Assembly: GCA_903832325.1 (NCBI GenBank)
Contig: CAILBC010000036.1
Span: 1 to 64,000, forward strand
DNA length: 64,000 nucleotides
Direction of reading: 5' to 3'
Origin: an uncultured Sphingomonadales bacterium
GTDB lineage: Bacteria > Pseudomonadota > Alphaproteobacteria > Sphingomonadales > Sphingomonadaceae
The first letter of the stretch is position 1; the number at the start of each line of letters is the position of its first letter. The translations under genes and the position numbers were made by a program. The notes under the pieces are model-generated. The model had not been told where the DNA came from. It did not search any database and was given only the letters and a program-made list of their open reading frames with translations. Positions 51,262-59,914 of the stretch are shown in pieces.

Positions 51262-52491
51262 TTGGAAGGGACTAAAAGTCTGGAGAAAGGCCGCGTCAGC
51301 AAAAAATACGCCGAGCGCCAGGCGAGCATAATCACGGTGGCAACGCGCATGATCAATCGGCGTGGCGTGAGCGGCATGACGCTCGCGCAAGTTGCTATTG
51401 AATTGGATATGACTCCAACTGCGATCGCCTATTATTTCAAGACCAAGGACGATCTGGCTGTCGCATCATTCTTGGCGGGGCTGTCGCGACTTCAGGACAT
51501 CATTGGCGCGGGCATCGAAGGATCTTTCGCCGACAGAATGCTAGGCCTGATTGATCGATATTTTAGCTATATCGCCAGAATGGACCTCGGATCCGAAGCC
51601 GAGCTGATCGCTCCCAACGATATCCGGGCGTTGAACGCTCCGCAGGTTCTGGAGGCCTATGCCGATGTTTTCCGGTCTATCCGTGCACAGACTTTCGAAA
51701 GTCTGGCAGGGCCCGGCCATCACCAGAGTATCAACGCGCGCACCCACTTGTTGCTGGCACAGTTGCACTGGTTCGCTGCATGGCGGCAGAACATGTACCC
51801 CTGCGACTATGCAAGATCGGGGCAACGTGTCGGCGAAGTGTTGCTGAACGGAATTGCCAATCCCGCGTGCCATCTTGACCGGCAATGGTTGTCGCAGCCC
51901 GTTCAGGCGCGCGAGCCCGGCGAAGAGAAGGCCAAGGACGCCTTTCTGCAGGCCGCAACCGAGCTTATCAATGAGCAGGGATACCATGGCGCGTCTGTCG
52001 AACGGATATCAGCGCGCCTGAGTGTCAGCAAAGGCTCGTTTTACCATCACTTGGAAACCAAGGATGAGCTGATCGCGGCCTGTTTTGACCGGACAATCGA
52101 CATCCTGCAAGCGACAATCGCGGACGTCGAACAGCGGTCATCGAGCGGACTCCACGCGCTTGCCCTGCTGTCTGCGACGCTTGTGCATCGCCAGCTTTCG
52201 GGCGAGGCCACTTTGCTGCGGATATCAGCCACCTCAACCCTGCCCGAAGCGCTGCAACCGCGCGTGCTGATGGATTACAACCGTATCGCTGTTCGTATCG
52301 CGTCGATTTTCAGCGACGGCATGGTCGATGGATCAGTACGCCCTCTGGACAGTTTTGTTGCAGCCGAAGTCTTTCTGGGGATGATCAACACATCGGATGA
52401 ATTGCGGTATTTTGTCAGGGATCTTAATTTTGACATCGCGTTAAAATATTATGTCGAACCGCTATTTCTTGGAATGAGCGCTATTCAGTAG
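51262..52491 (+). CDS. Regulator composed of two fused TetR units
   Basis: A 409-residue protein made of two complete TetR-like halves, each with an N-terminal helix-turn-helix and helical ligand domain. HTH 1: TLAQVAIELDMTPTAIAYYF around residues 40-60; HTH 2: VERISARLSVSKGSFYHHL around 244-263. Between them lies the ligand domain of the first unit. TetR proteins normally have one HTH and act as dimers; this chain could act as a single-chain dimer with two different recognition heads. The start is TTG 51262, with GGGAG eight bases upstream. Confidence 0.88.
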   Translation: MEGTKSLEKGRVSKKYAERQASIITVATRMINRRGVSGMTLAQVAIELDMTPTAIAYYFKTKDDLAVASFLAGLSRLQDIIGAGIEGSFADRMLGLIDRYFSYIARMDLGSEAELIAPNDIRALNAPQVLEAYADVFRSIRAQTFESLAGPGHHQSINARTHLLLAQLHWFAAWRQNMYPCDYARSGQRVGEVLLNGIANPACHLDRQWLSQPVQAREPGEEKAKDAFLQAATELINEQGYHGASVERISARLSVSKGSFYHHLETKDELIAACFDRTIDILQATIADVEQRSSSGLHALALLSATLVHRQLSGEATLLRISATSTLPEALQPRVLMDYNRIAVRIASIFSDGMVDGSVRPLDSFVAAEVFLGMINTSDELRYFVRDLNFDIALKYYVEPLFLGMSAIQ

Positions 52492-52718
52492 CGCGGGCGA
52501 GGCCAATGTTGCCACGAAGTCAATTTCGCCAGGGACGCAGTTCTTCGCAAATTGACCATTTCCTGCCAAGCGGGAAGGGCGGCGTGTTGGCATACCGAAT
52601 CCTCAAATTTTATCTCCTGCATGTTGACTTGCAAGAGGCCGGATATAAACCATCTCACCAAACAAGGTCGCTCTTGAGGGTGTAAGCCCACGGGTTGGTG
52701 ACGTGGGAGAGACGCCGG

Positions 52719-54233
52719 ATGGCAACTGCAATCGCCAAATCGCCGCATGGATTCGGGACCAAATTTTTCTACGGCATCGGTGCCGTAGCGTTTGGCGTCA
52801 AGGACAACGGCTTTGGCGCCCTGCTCCTGCTGTTCTATAATCAGGCGCTTGGCCTTGATGCGCGCCTTGCTGGCCTCGCAATCGCTATCGCGTTGGTCGT
52901 CGATGCATTTCTTGACCCATTGATCGGCTATGCTTCGGATCATCTGCATACGCGCTGGGGGCGACGGCACCCCTTCATGTACGCCGCGGCAGTGCCGGCC
53001 GCGCTGAGCTATCTCTTGCTGTTTTCTCCACCTGCCGGCCTCAGCCAAACGGGCCTTTTTGCCTATCTGCTTGTCAGCGCCATTTGCGTCAGGGCTTTCA
53101 TCGCGCTGTATGAAATACCCAATTCGGCCCTCGTTGCGGAACTGACCCAAGGATATGATCAACGCACCAGCTATCTCAGTTGGCGTTATTTCTTTGGCTG
53201 GATGGGCGGCCTGACGATGTCGGTTGCAGCGTTTGGCGTGTTCCTGAGCGTCGGCGCCGGGAAGATTTCAGGCACGCAGATTCCAGCCAACTACCACGCA
53301 TATGGCGTTGCCGCCGCAATCATCATGTTTAGCGCGATCATGGCGTCGTCATTGGGCACACACCGCGCCATTCCCTGGCTCAATCGTCCTGCCGTGCGAG
53401 AAGGGCATGACGCGCGCTCGAATCCTTTCCGCGATATCCGGCGCGCCTTGTCATCCCGATCCGCAGTGGTGATCCTGCTGGCCGGAATGCTGTATTCGTT
53501 GGCGATGGGATTGGCGGGCGGCATTGCGCCCTACATCTACAGCTATTTTTGGGCACTGACGCCACAACAGATTTCGCTCCTGCTCAGCGCCAGCTTTCTG
53601 TCTGCGTTTGCCGCCCTGGGCTGTGCGCCTTGGCTGTCGCGGCGGCTCGACAAACGCCGCGCTTCGATCGGCATCACGTTTGCCATCGTCATGACGACAC
53701 CCATCGCGCTCGCGTTGCGCCTGTTGGGACTGTTTCCTTCGGCAAGTTCACACGAACTGATCCCGCTGCTGTTCACGACTGGGGCCATTTCGACCACCTT
53801 ATTGATCGTGCAGGGTATTCTATTCACCTCGATGTTGGCTGACGTGATTGAAGAGAGCGAAGTACGGACCGGTCAACGCGAAGAGGGAGTCTTTTTTGCG
53901 GCGAACATCTTTGTTCAGAAATGCGTGTCGGGACTTGGCGTGTTTTCCAGTTCAATCATGCTGGCACTGGCCGGCTTTCCAGCCCACGCCAATCCGGGAA
54001 CTGTGCCGGCCGCAGTGATCACTCACTTGAGCGAGTACTATATAGGAACATTTGTCCTGCTCAATTTTGCATCGATGAGCTGCGTGGTCGCGTTCAGAAT
54101 TACGCGCGCGCGTCATGCCGAGAATCTCGCAATTTTGGCCCTTCGACGCGGCGAAAAAGTGATGCCGGCATTGGCCTCGCAGGCGACTGCTGCAGTCTCA
54201 TATTCGGAATCTGCGCTCAACAGCAGCAGCTAA
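52719..54233 (+). CDS. GPH/MFS-type transporter
   Basis: A 504-residue inner-membrane carrier with about 12 membrane segments. The motif LIGYASDHLHTRWGRRHPFM marks the glycoside-pentoside-hexuronide:cation symporter group of the MFS. Related carriers in sphingomonads are often in aromatic or natural-product catabolic clusters, so it may import a glycoside or the free substrate. GGGAGAG precedes ATG 52719. It is the last gene of the catabolic part. Confidence 0.88.
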   Translation: MATAIAKSPHGFGTKFFYGIGAVAFGVKDNGFGALLLLFYNQALGLDARLAGLAIAIALVVDAFLDPLIGYASDHLHTRWGRRHPFMYAAAVPAALSYLLLFSPPAGLSQTGLFAYLLVSAICVRAFIALYEIPNSALVAELTQGYDQRTSYLSWRYFFGWMGGLTMSVAAFGVFLSVGAGKISGTQIPANYHAYGVAAAIIMFSAIMASSLGTHRAIPWLNRPAVREGHDARSNPFRDIRRALSSRSAVVILLAGMLYSLAMGLAGGIAPYIYSYFWALTPQQISLLLSASFLSAFAALGCAPWLSRRLDKRRASIGITFAIVMTTPIALALRLLGLFPSASSHELIPLLFTTGAISTTLLIVQGILFTSMLADVIEESEVRTGQREEGVFFAANIFVQKCVSGLGVFSSSIMLALAGFPAHANPGTVPAAVITHLSEYYIGTFVLLNFASMSCVVAFRITRARHAENLAILALRRGEKVMPALASQATAAVSYSESALNSSS

Positions 54234-54538
54234 AGGCCTTGAGAGGGTGGTATCAAAGGGACGGCGATCAGTTCTGATTGACCAGCGGACTCTTATTACG
54301 ACGGCGGGACCTTCTGGGGGCAGGTCAATCGCCGCACCCGTCCTTCGCGCGAAGATAGGCATCCGCGCCCTATAGTGCCTCGACAACCTGCTCGATGATA
54401 TCGCCCAAGTCAGACCAGCATTTTCGCCCCTCAGCGCACCAGCAAAGACAGTTTTTGTCCCTTGGTATCGTTACATGGGTCATAAGGTTGTTTCCAGGGC
54501 AATTGATTGTCGTTCCCCATTATTGTGGAGACTAACAT
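54234..54538. other. Spacer between catabolic and defence-like parts
   Basis: About 300 bases without a convincing gene. On the minus strand a frame ends SDLGDIIEQVVEAL at about 54374, which could be the tail of a lost gene, but no start or domain is visible. Likely an old junction. Confidence 0.4.
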
Positions 54539-54922
54539 ATGGCCATGCTCCCGTCTCCCACATGCTGGCGTTGCGCCAGCCCTGTCTACAATCACTGGCT
54601 GCGTGGTTATGTTTGTCCACTTTGCACGCAAGTCAAAGCGGCCAGGCGGATATCGGATCAGCAAGCCAAACAGTTCAAGTGGCAGCGAGAACAAGCAAAG
54701 GCTCAACGTGCCTTTCAACAGGAAGCAACACCTTATTGTGAACCTGTCATTGCATCGCCAGAAGTCTCAACCTCTACCGGGTTGATCGAGGGCACTATCG
54801 CGACCTTGGCTGGCATTATGGTAATTGTCATTTTGATTGCAGTTGTTTGCGGTCTTGCGATGGCATTCTGGCAGCACATCCTGCACCCGATCATCACCTT
54901 TTTTTCGTTCGGTTTCCTTTAA
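54539..54922 (+). CDS. Small zinc-ribbon membrane protein of unknown function
   Basis: A 127-residue protein. The N-terminus has a four-cysteine zinc-ribbon pattern, CWRC ... CPLC, spaced by 16 residues, then a charged helix rich in Gln and Lys, and a C-terminal membrane segment (GIMVIVILIAVVCGLAMAFW) with a short hydrophobic end. TGGAG lies eight bases before the ATG. It is convergent with the WYL gene. No family is recognised. Confidence 0.6.
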   Translation: MAMLPSPTCWRCASPVYNHWLRGYVCPLCTQVKAARRISDQQAKQFKWQREQAKAQRAFQQEATPYCEPVIASPEVSTSTGLIEGTIATLAGIMVIVILIAVVCGLAMAFWQHILHPIITFFSFGFL

Positions 54923-54971
54923 CGCTCCGGGTCTCTCCGCGCGCTGCCGCCCGGGGCCAGTCCGGGAATGT

Positions 54972-56051
54972 TCAGGGAACATAGTTCGCAGCCATGCCAA
55001 TGGCCCATGCCAGCATGCCGTGCTCGCCTTCAAGCACCTCAGGTGGACCAAGCACTTTGATTTGTGGGCCAAATGACGCCAAAAAGCTTGTCAGCGTGTA
55101 CCAATGCCTGGTGGTCACTGTTAGCCTAAACCATTCCCCCGGCATCCCTGGGTCGATGATACGCTGATCCTTGCCGAGCGGCCGCTCCTGAAAATGCCAG
55201 ATGGAGGCAGGGTGCACCATAAGTTCGAGGTTGATGGTTTTCTCCACACCATCCTGCGGATGGTTCATCTGTCCTGTAAGCTCAAGCCATGCGTCGAGAT
55301 CGAACGGAGCGTAATGGAATGGTTGAGGACTTAGCCGAGCATTGGCCATGCGATGCAGCGGAAGAGGCATTTCCGGAACAGAACTGACCCCATTCAGTGC
55401 GACGAGGTAGATCGAGCCATCCTTGACCACCAGCCCCAGTGGGCCAAGCTCCATGTGCGAGAAATTGCCTTTCGATGAGATGTAATCGAAGCTGACCTTC
55501 CGTTTGCGAACCAGCGCATCGATCAGGACACGCAGCACTTCCGGATCGATCGTCGCCAGCACGCGCTCAAATCCGTCAGGAGCGACCCTGACTTTGTCGG
55601 CCAGCGGGCCCAGGCCGCCTTTGGCTTTTTTTAGATGCTGGCGCGCCATGTCTTCGACGCCATCAACCGCAATGGTGGCGGCCGAGGCAAGCGCCGGATT
55701 GATTGACCGGCGGCCCAACAGCAACTGAAGGGCAATTGCATCGGTCATGAAGAAATTCGCGATTGCATTCACATCCAGATAGACCCGATCTGGTTCGCCA
55801 CGTTTGGCATGTGAGGGTTTGGGCAATTTTCGCACAAAGTCGCGGATATCGGTTGCCCGACCGTCGTACTGATCGGGGTCATCGTCGGGATCGGCAGGGC
55901 ACAATTCCCTGATGCAGCGATACACTTTTTTCAACCGCGCCACCGATGTCGTTCCGATCGGCCATTCTTCGGCGATTTCTACGGCCGTTTTCGCAGTCGC
56001 AGGCGAATGGGGAAAATGTGCCAGAACTTCTGCGAAAGATTTCAGATCCAC
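54972..56051 (-). CDS. WYL-domain transcriptional regulator
   Basis: A 359-residue protein with the layout of WYL regulators of defence loci: an N-terminal winged-helix-like part, a middle helical region, then a WYL (SH3-like) domain with VSFDYISSKG, ELGPLGLVVKDGSIYLVALN and a C-terminal WCX-like extension (TVTTRHWYTLTSFLASFGPQ). WYL proteins sense nucleic acid or nucleotide ligands and repress defence operons. It probably starts at GTG 56051. It is divergent from the HhH/AAA gene run and the gap contains several palindromes. Confidence 0.85.
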   Translation of the reverse strand: MDLKSFAEVLAHFPHSPATAKTAVEIAEEWPIGTTSVARLKKVYRCIRELCPADPDDDPDQYDGRATDIRDFVRKLPKPSHAKRGEPDRVYLDVNAIANFFMTDAIALQLLLGRRSINPALASAATIAVDGVEDMARQHLKKAKGGLGPLADKVRVAPDGFERVLATIDPEVLRVLIDALVRKRKVSFDYISSKGNFSHMELGPLGLVVKDGSIYLVALNGVSSVPEMPLPLHRMANARLSPQPFHYAPFDLDAWLELTGQMNHPQDGVEKTINLELMVHPASIWHFQERPLGKDQRIIDPGMPGEWFRLTVTTRHWYTLTSFLASFGPQIKVLGPPEVLEGEHGMLAWAIGMAANYVP

Positions 56052-56098
56052 GGTTCACCCTGTCTGCATCAAGCGATTTCCAGTAGTGGCTTTGCAAG

Positions 56099-56147
56099 GA
56101 CAGAATCTGTCTCTAGTCAAGGATAAGGTCGCTAGACCAAGCTAGCG
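56099..56147. promoter_or_regulatory. Palindromes in the WYL/HhH divergent promoter
   Basis: GACAGA-A-TCTGTC (56099-56111) and CGCTAG-ACCAAG-CTAGCG (56130-56147) are perfect inverted repeats in a 106-base divergent gap. CTAG, rare in GC-rich DNA, occurs three times between 56113 and 56145. The second palindrome abuts the ribosome-binding site of the HhH gene. These are good candidates for the WYL operator. Confidence 0.55.
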
Positions 56148-56157
56148 GGAGAAAGCC

Positions 56158-57225
56158 ATGCCCACCATCGATGCCCTGCGCTTCGCTGCGCTGAAAGTCG
56201 TGACCCATGATCCGCGCTTTGCCAGCCATACGCTCGCGGACCTCGATCGCTATGTGCTGTCGACGGGCTATGCCGGGGCGCCTCAATCTTATGAGCAAAC
56301 GCGAGACCTGCTCTATGTCTACACAGCCAACTTGCGCAATGCCGGCGGTCCCGGTGTCAACATGCACCGGTTCGGTAGCATGGTCGTTGGTGCGCTGGCC
56401 GAACAGATCGACGACAACCGCATCGTGCCGTTGCACTTGCCCGATCTGGCGCGGCGCTGCCTGGCGTGGCTCGATACGTCCGGCAGTCTGCCGCTCGTGC
56501 GCAAGGACGACGCGCTTTATCGGAAGCACTTGCACGCACTGGCCGATGGCCAACAGCCTAGTGTGCCGTTTCAGCGGCATCTGCAAAGCGTCATCGGGTT
56601 TATCGATCTGCTCAATGCCGAATATGGCGGGCGCGCAGATCGCTATCACGCCAGCTTTTCAAGCGACACCGCCCGCCGCGATCCGGCTCGGGCGGTCGTA
56701 ACCCGTCTCAATGAGCTGCATCACCTGCCCGGGATTGGCGTTGCGACCGGTCTAAATTTCATGAAGGACAGCCAGGTCCCGCGTTTTTCCAGTGCCCAGC
56801 TCGTCGACATGCTGTCAGAACCGCTGGCATGGTTCGTCAAACCGGATATGCATGTGCTGCGCCTGATGCTGCATGTATCCGGGCGGTACGGCCGGACGGG
56901 GTTGCCCGCCCGTGACCTGACTTTTCTCAAACCTGTCGAAGCGGCGCAGCACTATGCCGAACTCGATGCCTCAGCCGGTTGGTTTCACACCACTGGCAAG
57001 GCCTTATCGAGCTATCGTCCACGCAGCGAACGCGGGCTGTGGACGTGCGTTGGCGATGTCCATGCCTGGGCCGCAGCGGAAGGCGCCGCGCCGCTGGAAA
57101 TCGACCGCCTTTTGTACATGATCGGCAGTGGTCGCTATTTCGATGGCGTCAAGATCGGTATGAGTCAGCCCCAGCGCTATGAAACCCTGATGCAGGCCAT
57201 CCGCGGTACGGCGGATGGCCTTTAA
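56158..57225 (+). CDS. HhH-GPD DNA-glycosylase-like protein, first gene of the WYL-controlled run
   Basis: A 355-residue protein. Around residues 186-235 it has a helix-hairpin-helix and catalytic-loop pattern of HhH-GPD base-excision glycosylases: LPGIGVATGLNFMKDSQ, then FVKPDMHVLRLMLHVSGRYG, where the Asp of KPDMHV matches the conserved catalytic Asp. There is no four-cysteine Fe-S cluster loop. The N-terminal 180 residues are helical and unfamiliar. CGGGAGA precedes the ATG. The next gene starts immediately after its stop, so the genes are one operon. Confidence 0.7.
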   Translation: MPTIDALRFAALKVVTHDPRFASHTLADLDRYVLSTGYAGAPQSYEQTRDLLYVYTANLRNAGGPGVNMHRFGSMVVGALAEQIDDNRIVPLHLPDLARRCLAWLDTSGSLPLVRKDDALYRKHLHALADGQQPSVPFQRHLQSVIGFIDLLNAEYGGRADRYHASFSSDTARRDPARAVVTRLNELHHLPGIGVATGLNFMKDSQVPRFSSAQLVDMLSEPLAWFVKPDMHVLRLMLHVSGRYGRTGLPARDLTFLKPVEAAQHYAELDASAGWFHTTGKALSSYRPRSERGLWTCVGDVHAWAAAEGAAPLEIDRLLYMIGSGRYFDGVKIGMSQPQRYETLMQAIRGTADGL

Positions 57226-57633
57226 ATGGCGATCGAGATTCAGTGCGTCAGCCTTGTCCTGCGCAGAGATGCAATTGATAGTCGCTATGCCGGCGGTTGG
57301 GTCGCGTTTCTTGACGAACATCGCCATCTGCTGGGCCTTGGCGCATGGTACGATGAACATTTGTTCTGCTTGTCGGTCATGGACGGTTCGGTCATGCCCG
57401 CAATTGTTCGGCGCTTCGGTCAAAAGGGCCTGACAATGATGGTTCGGACGGATGGACGCGCAGTTGCCTGGGCCGATGGCTGCATTCTGGATGGCCGACG
57501 TTTGACGCTGCCATGCGAATGGGTGGAATTCGCCCGCCGTAATGCCGTGTTCCTGCGTGGACACGAGCCGGGAGAGATAATCACCAGACGCCATTTCCCG
57601 GTTGCCTGCGATCTGGACGATCCACCGCTCTGA
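57226..57633 (+). CDS. Small protein of unknown function coupled to the HhH gene
   Basis: A 135-residue, acidic to neutral cytosolic protein starting at the base after the HhH stop. Notable pieces are IEIQCVSLVLRRDAI, YAGGWVAFLDEH, GLGAWYDEHLFCLSVMDG, RTDGRAVAWADGCI, RRLTLPCEWVEF and GHEPGEIITRRHFP. The aromatic, Trp-rich strands suggest a compact beta-rich fold. No known family is identified; the tight coupling indicates a partner of the neighbours. Confidence 0.7.
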   Translation: MAIEIQCVSLVLRRDAIDSRYAGGWVAFLDEHRHLLGLGAWYDEHLFCLSVMDGSVMPAIVRRFGQKGLTMMVRTDGRAVAWADGCILDGRRLTLPCEWVEFARRNAVFLRGHEPGEIITRRHFPVACDLDDPPL

Positions 57634-57705
57634 TGGCGACTGCTGTCGTGGACAATCTCTGTCCCTGGCCTGTGTCAAACGCCCGGGGAAGCAAAGGAGA
57701 TGCGT

Positions 57706-59865
57706 ATGACCACAGCGTTCTGGGAAGATTCTGCCACTGATCTGACGAAGGGGTTGCTGAATGCGCATACGGTGGTCCTCGGTCGCTGTTGCAGCAACAT
57801 CTTTCGCACCGCTCCAGGCAATCCCGCACTGGTGGCGGTGGCGATCGAGGAACTGGCCACGCTTGACGTGCCTGTCACCGAGAGTTTGGGGGCCAACGAA
57901 CTCGCCAAGGCAATTGGCTCTGCCGCTGGGCTGATGCGTGAACACAAGACAAGGCATGGTGCGGGATCAGGGCGCGGACGACAGCCGGTGCGTCCATCCG
58001 CTGCGGTTTTGGCCAGTTTGGTCGACCAGGTCGATGCATTTTGCGGCTGCTTCACCGAAATACCGGGCGTGTTCGGCGACATTGAGCGCAATATGGCGCA
58101 TATGCAGATAGTGTTTGGACTGGCACCAGAAGAATGCGCCGTGCTGATGCTGTCGATGGCATGTGGCCTTGCCTCGCAGGTTGACGGTTTTCTCGACAAG
58201 TGTTTGGCGCGGACGAAATCGCTTGAACAAGTGGTCGGCGCCTGCCTCGGCTTGCCCGACGGGAAAGTGCGCAAGATTCTGGCGCCCAATGGCAAGTTGG
58301 GCCGATCCGGCATAGTCAAGTTCGACCGAGGCCACCGTTGGTTTGCCAACGCGATCGAGCATCATGTCTCACTCCGCGCGGCCCTGACCGGCTTTCATCA
58401 TTCTGCGGAGGAATTGCGTACTGCGCTGGTCGGCAAACCGGTCTCTTGTGCTTTCAGCCTCGAAGACTTTCCACACGTCCAGCATGATGCCGCAATCCTA
58501 ACACGATTGCTTGGCAAGGCACGGAGGGACGCGGTCGTTGGCATCAACATCTTGCTCTACGGGCGGGTCGGCGTCGGCAAGACAACAATCGCGAAAGTTA
58601 TCGCTAAGGACATGTTTCTTTACGCCGTCGGCCAGTCCGACGGTGACGGCAAAGAGCCTGAACGTGATCAGCGTATGCACGCCTTGCTGGTCGCCCAGCA
58701 GGTGCTGAAGGGACAGGTGGATTCCATCTGCCTGGTCGATGAAGCAGAGGATATTCTTGTCCCATTCCGTCGCGGCAAGATTTTTGTGAACCGACTGCTG
58801 GAAACCAATCCGGTTCCGGTGATCTATGTGATCAACGACGCGGGCGATCTGTCGGATGCCGTCAAGCGGCGCATGACCTACGTGCTCGAGCTGCACGCTC
58901 CGCCACTCAAAGCACGCCAATCGATGGTGCGGCGTGTGCTGCAGGATCGCGGCCTTGCCGCCAATGACGCCGAAATCAGCCGGATTGCCGCGCTGGGCAA
59001 CATTGCCCCTGCAATCATCAGCAATGCAGCGCATGCGGCGCTGCTGTCTGGCGGCGGCATCGAAACGCTTTTGGATGGCGTCAAGGGCGTCACCCAGGCC
59101 CTGGATGGCCCCTGTCCGGCATCCTCGCCGACGCCGGAAAAGTATCACCCGCGCTTCAGTTGCGCGGATGTCGACCTGGTCCACCTCGCTGGCCAACTTG
59201 TCGCTTCTCCCCGACAGGACTGGAGCCTGTTGCTTTTGGGCAAACCGGGAACCGGCAAATCGGCCACCGCGCGCTATATTGCAGAGCGCCTCCATATGCC
59301 GGTTTTGCAGGTTGGTGGGCAGCAGGTGATGCGGCCGCATGTGGGTGAGACAGAAATGGCGCTCGCCGGATATTTTGCTCAGGCCAGGGCAGAGCGGAGT
59401 TTTCTCATTTTCGATGAAATTGATTCTTTCGCCTTCAACCGCAACCATGCTGCACGATCGTGGGAAGTGTCACACACCAACACCTTGCTTGAACTGCTTC
59501 AGGATCACGACCTGCCAATGGCTTGCTGCACAAACGCCGAAATAAGCCATGGTCGTCTCGATCCGGCGCTGCTCCGCCGGTTCACATTCAAGATTGCTTA
59601 TGGTTACCTCGCGCAGGAGGTCGCGCGCGGGCTGTTCGAGCACATGTTTGCCATGCCGGCACCCATAGCACTGGACCACCTGGATGTCCTAACCCCAGGT
59701 GATTTTTCGGTCGTTGCAAGCAAGGCCGCTATTCTGGGTCTGGGCGACAACGCGCAAGCACTGTGCGCGATGCTGGCCGAAGAATGCGCGGTCAAAGGCG
59801 AACGATCGCGAAATATCGGCTTCGCAATGCCTGGCCCGGAGCAGACCTGCCGTTTGGTCGCCTGA
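57706..59865 (+). CDS. Twin-AAA ATPase of the WYL-controlled run
   Basis: A 719-residue ATPase with two AAA+ domains after an N-terminal helical domain of about 260 residues. Domain 1: Walker A GRVGVGKTTIAK near residue 285 and Walker B SICLVDEAEDI near 340. Domain 2: Walker A LGKPGTGKSATARY near 511 and Walker B SFLIFDEIDSF near 566, with DPALLRRFTFK as the sensor/arginine-finger area. AAGGAG before 57706 favours that ATG over 57700. It could remodel proteins or nucleic acid for the HhH protein. The pairing is not known to me. Confidence 0.85.
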   Translation: MTTAFWEDSATDLTKGLLNAHTVVLGRCCSNIFRTAPGNPALVAVAIEELATLDVPVTESLGANELAKAIGSAAGLMREHKTRHGAGSGRGRQPVRPSAAVLASLVDQVDAFCGCFTEIPGVFGDIERNMAHMQIVFGLAPEECAVLMLSMACGLASQVDGFLDKCLARTKSLEQVVGACLGLPDGKVRKILAPNGKLGRSGIVKFDRGHRWFANAIEHHVSLRAALTGFHHSAEELRTALVGKPVSCAFSLEDFPHVQHDAAILTRLLGKARRDAVVGINILLYGRVGVGKTTIAKVIAKDMFLYAVGQSDGDGKEPERDQRMHALLVAQQVLKGQVDSICLVDEAEDILVPFRRGKIFVNRLLETNPVPVIYVINDAGDLSDAVKRRMTYVLELHAPPLKARQSMVRRVLQDRGLAANDAEISRIAALGNIAPAIISNAAHAALLSGGGIETLLDGVKGVTQALDGPCPASSPTPEKYHPRFSCADVDLVHLAGQLVASPRQDWSLLLLGKPGTGKSATARYIAERLHMPVLQVGGQQVMRPHVGETEMALAGYFAQARAERSFLIFDEIDSFAFNRNHAARSWEVSHTNTLLELLQDHDLPMACCTNAEISHGRLDPALLRRFTFKIAYGYLAQEVARGLFEHMFAMPAPIALDHLDVLTPGDFSVVASKAAILGLGDNAQALCAMLAEECAVKGERSRNIGFAMPGPEQTCRLVA

Positions 59866-59914
59866 TTTGACAGGAACGGTGAGCCAGTCAAAATTACCGA
59901 CCGAGGAGTAGGAT

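Noticed and set aside
52485..53162. Minus-strand frame opposite the start of the transporter gene
   Set aside because: The plus-strand transporter has a ribosome-binding site and family motifs; the reverse frame shows none.
54300..54440. Remnant of a transposase ending SDLGDIIEQVVEAL
   Set aside because: No catalytic motif, inverted ends or upstream coding sequence could be found, so no call was made.
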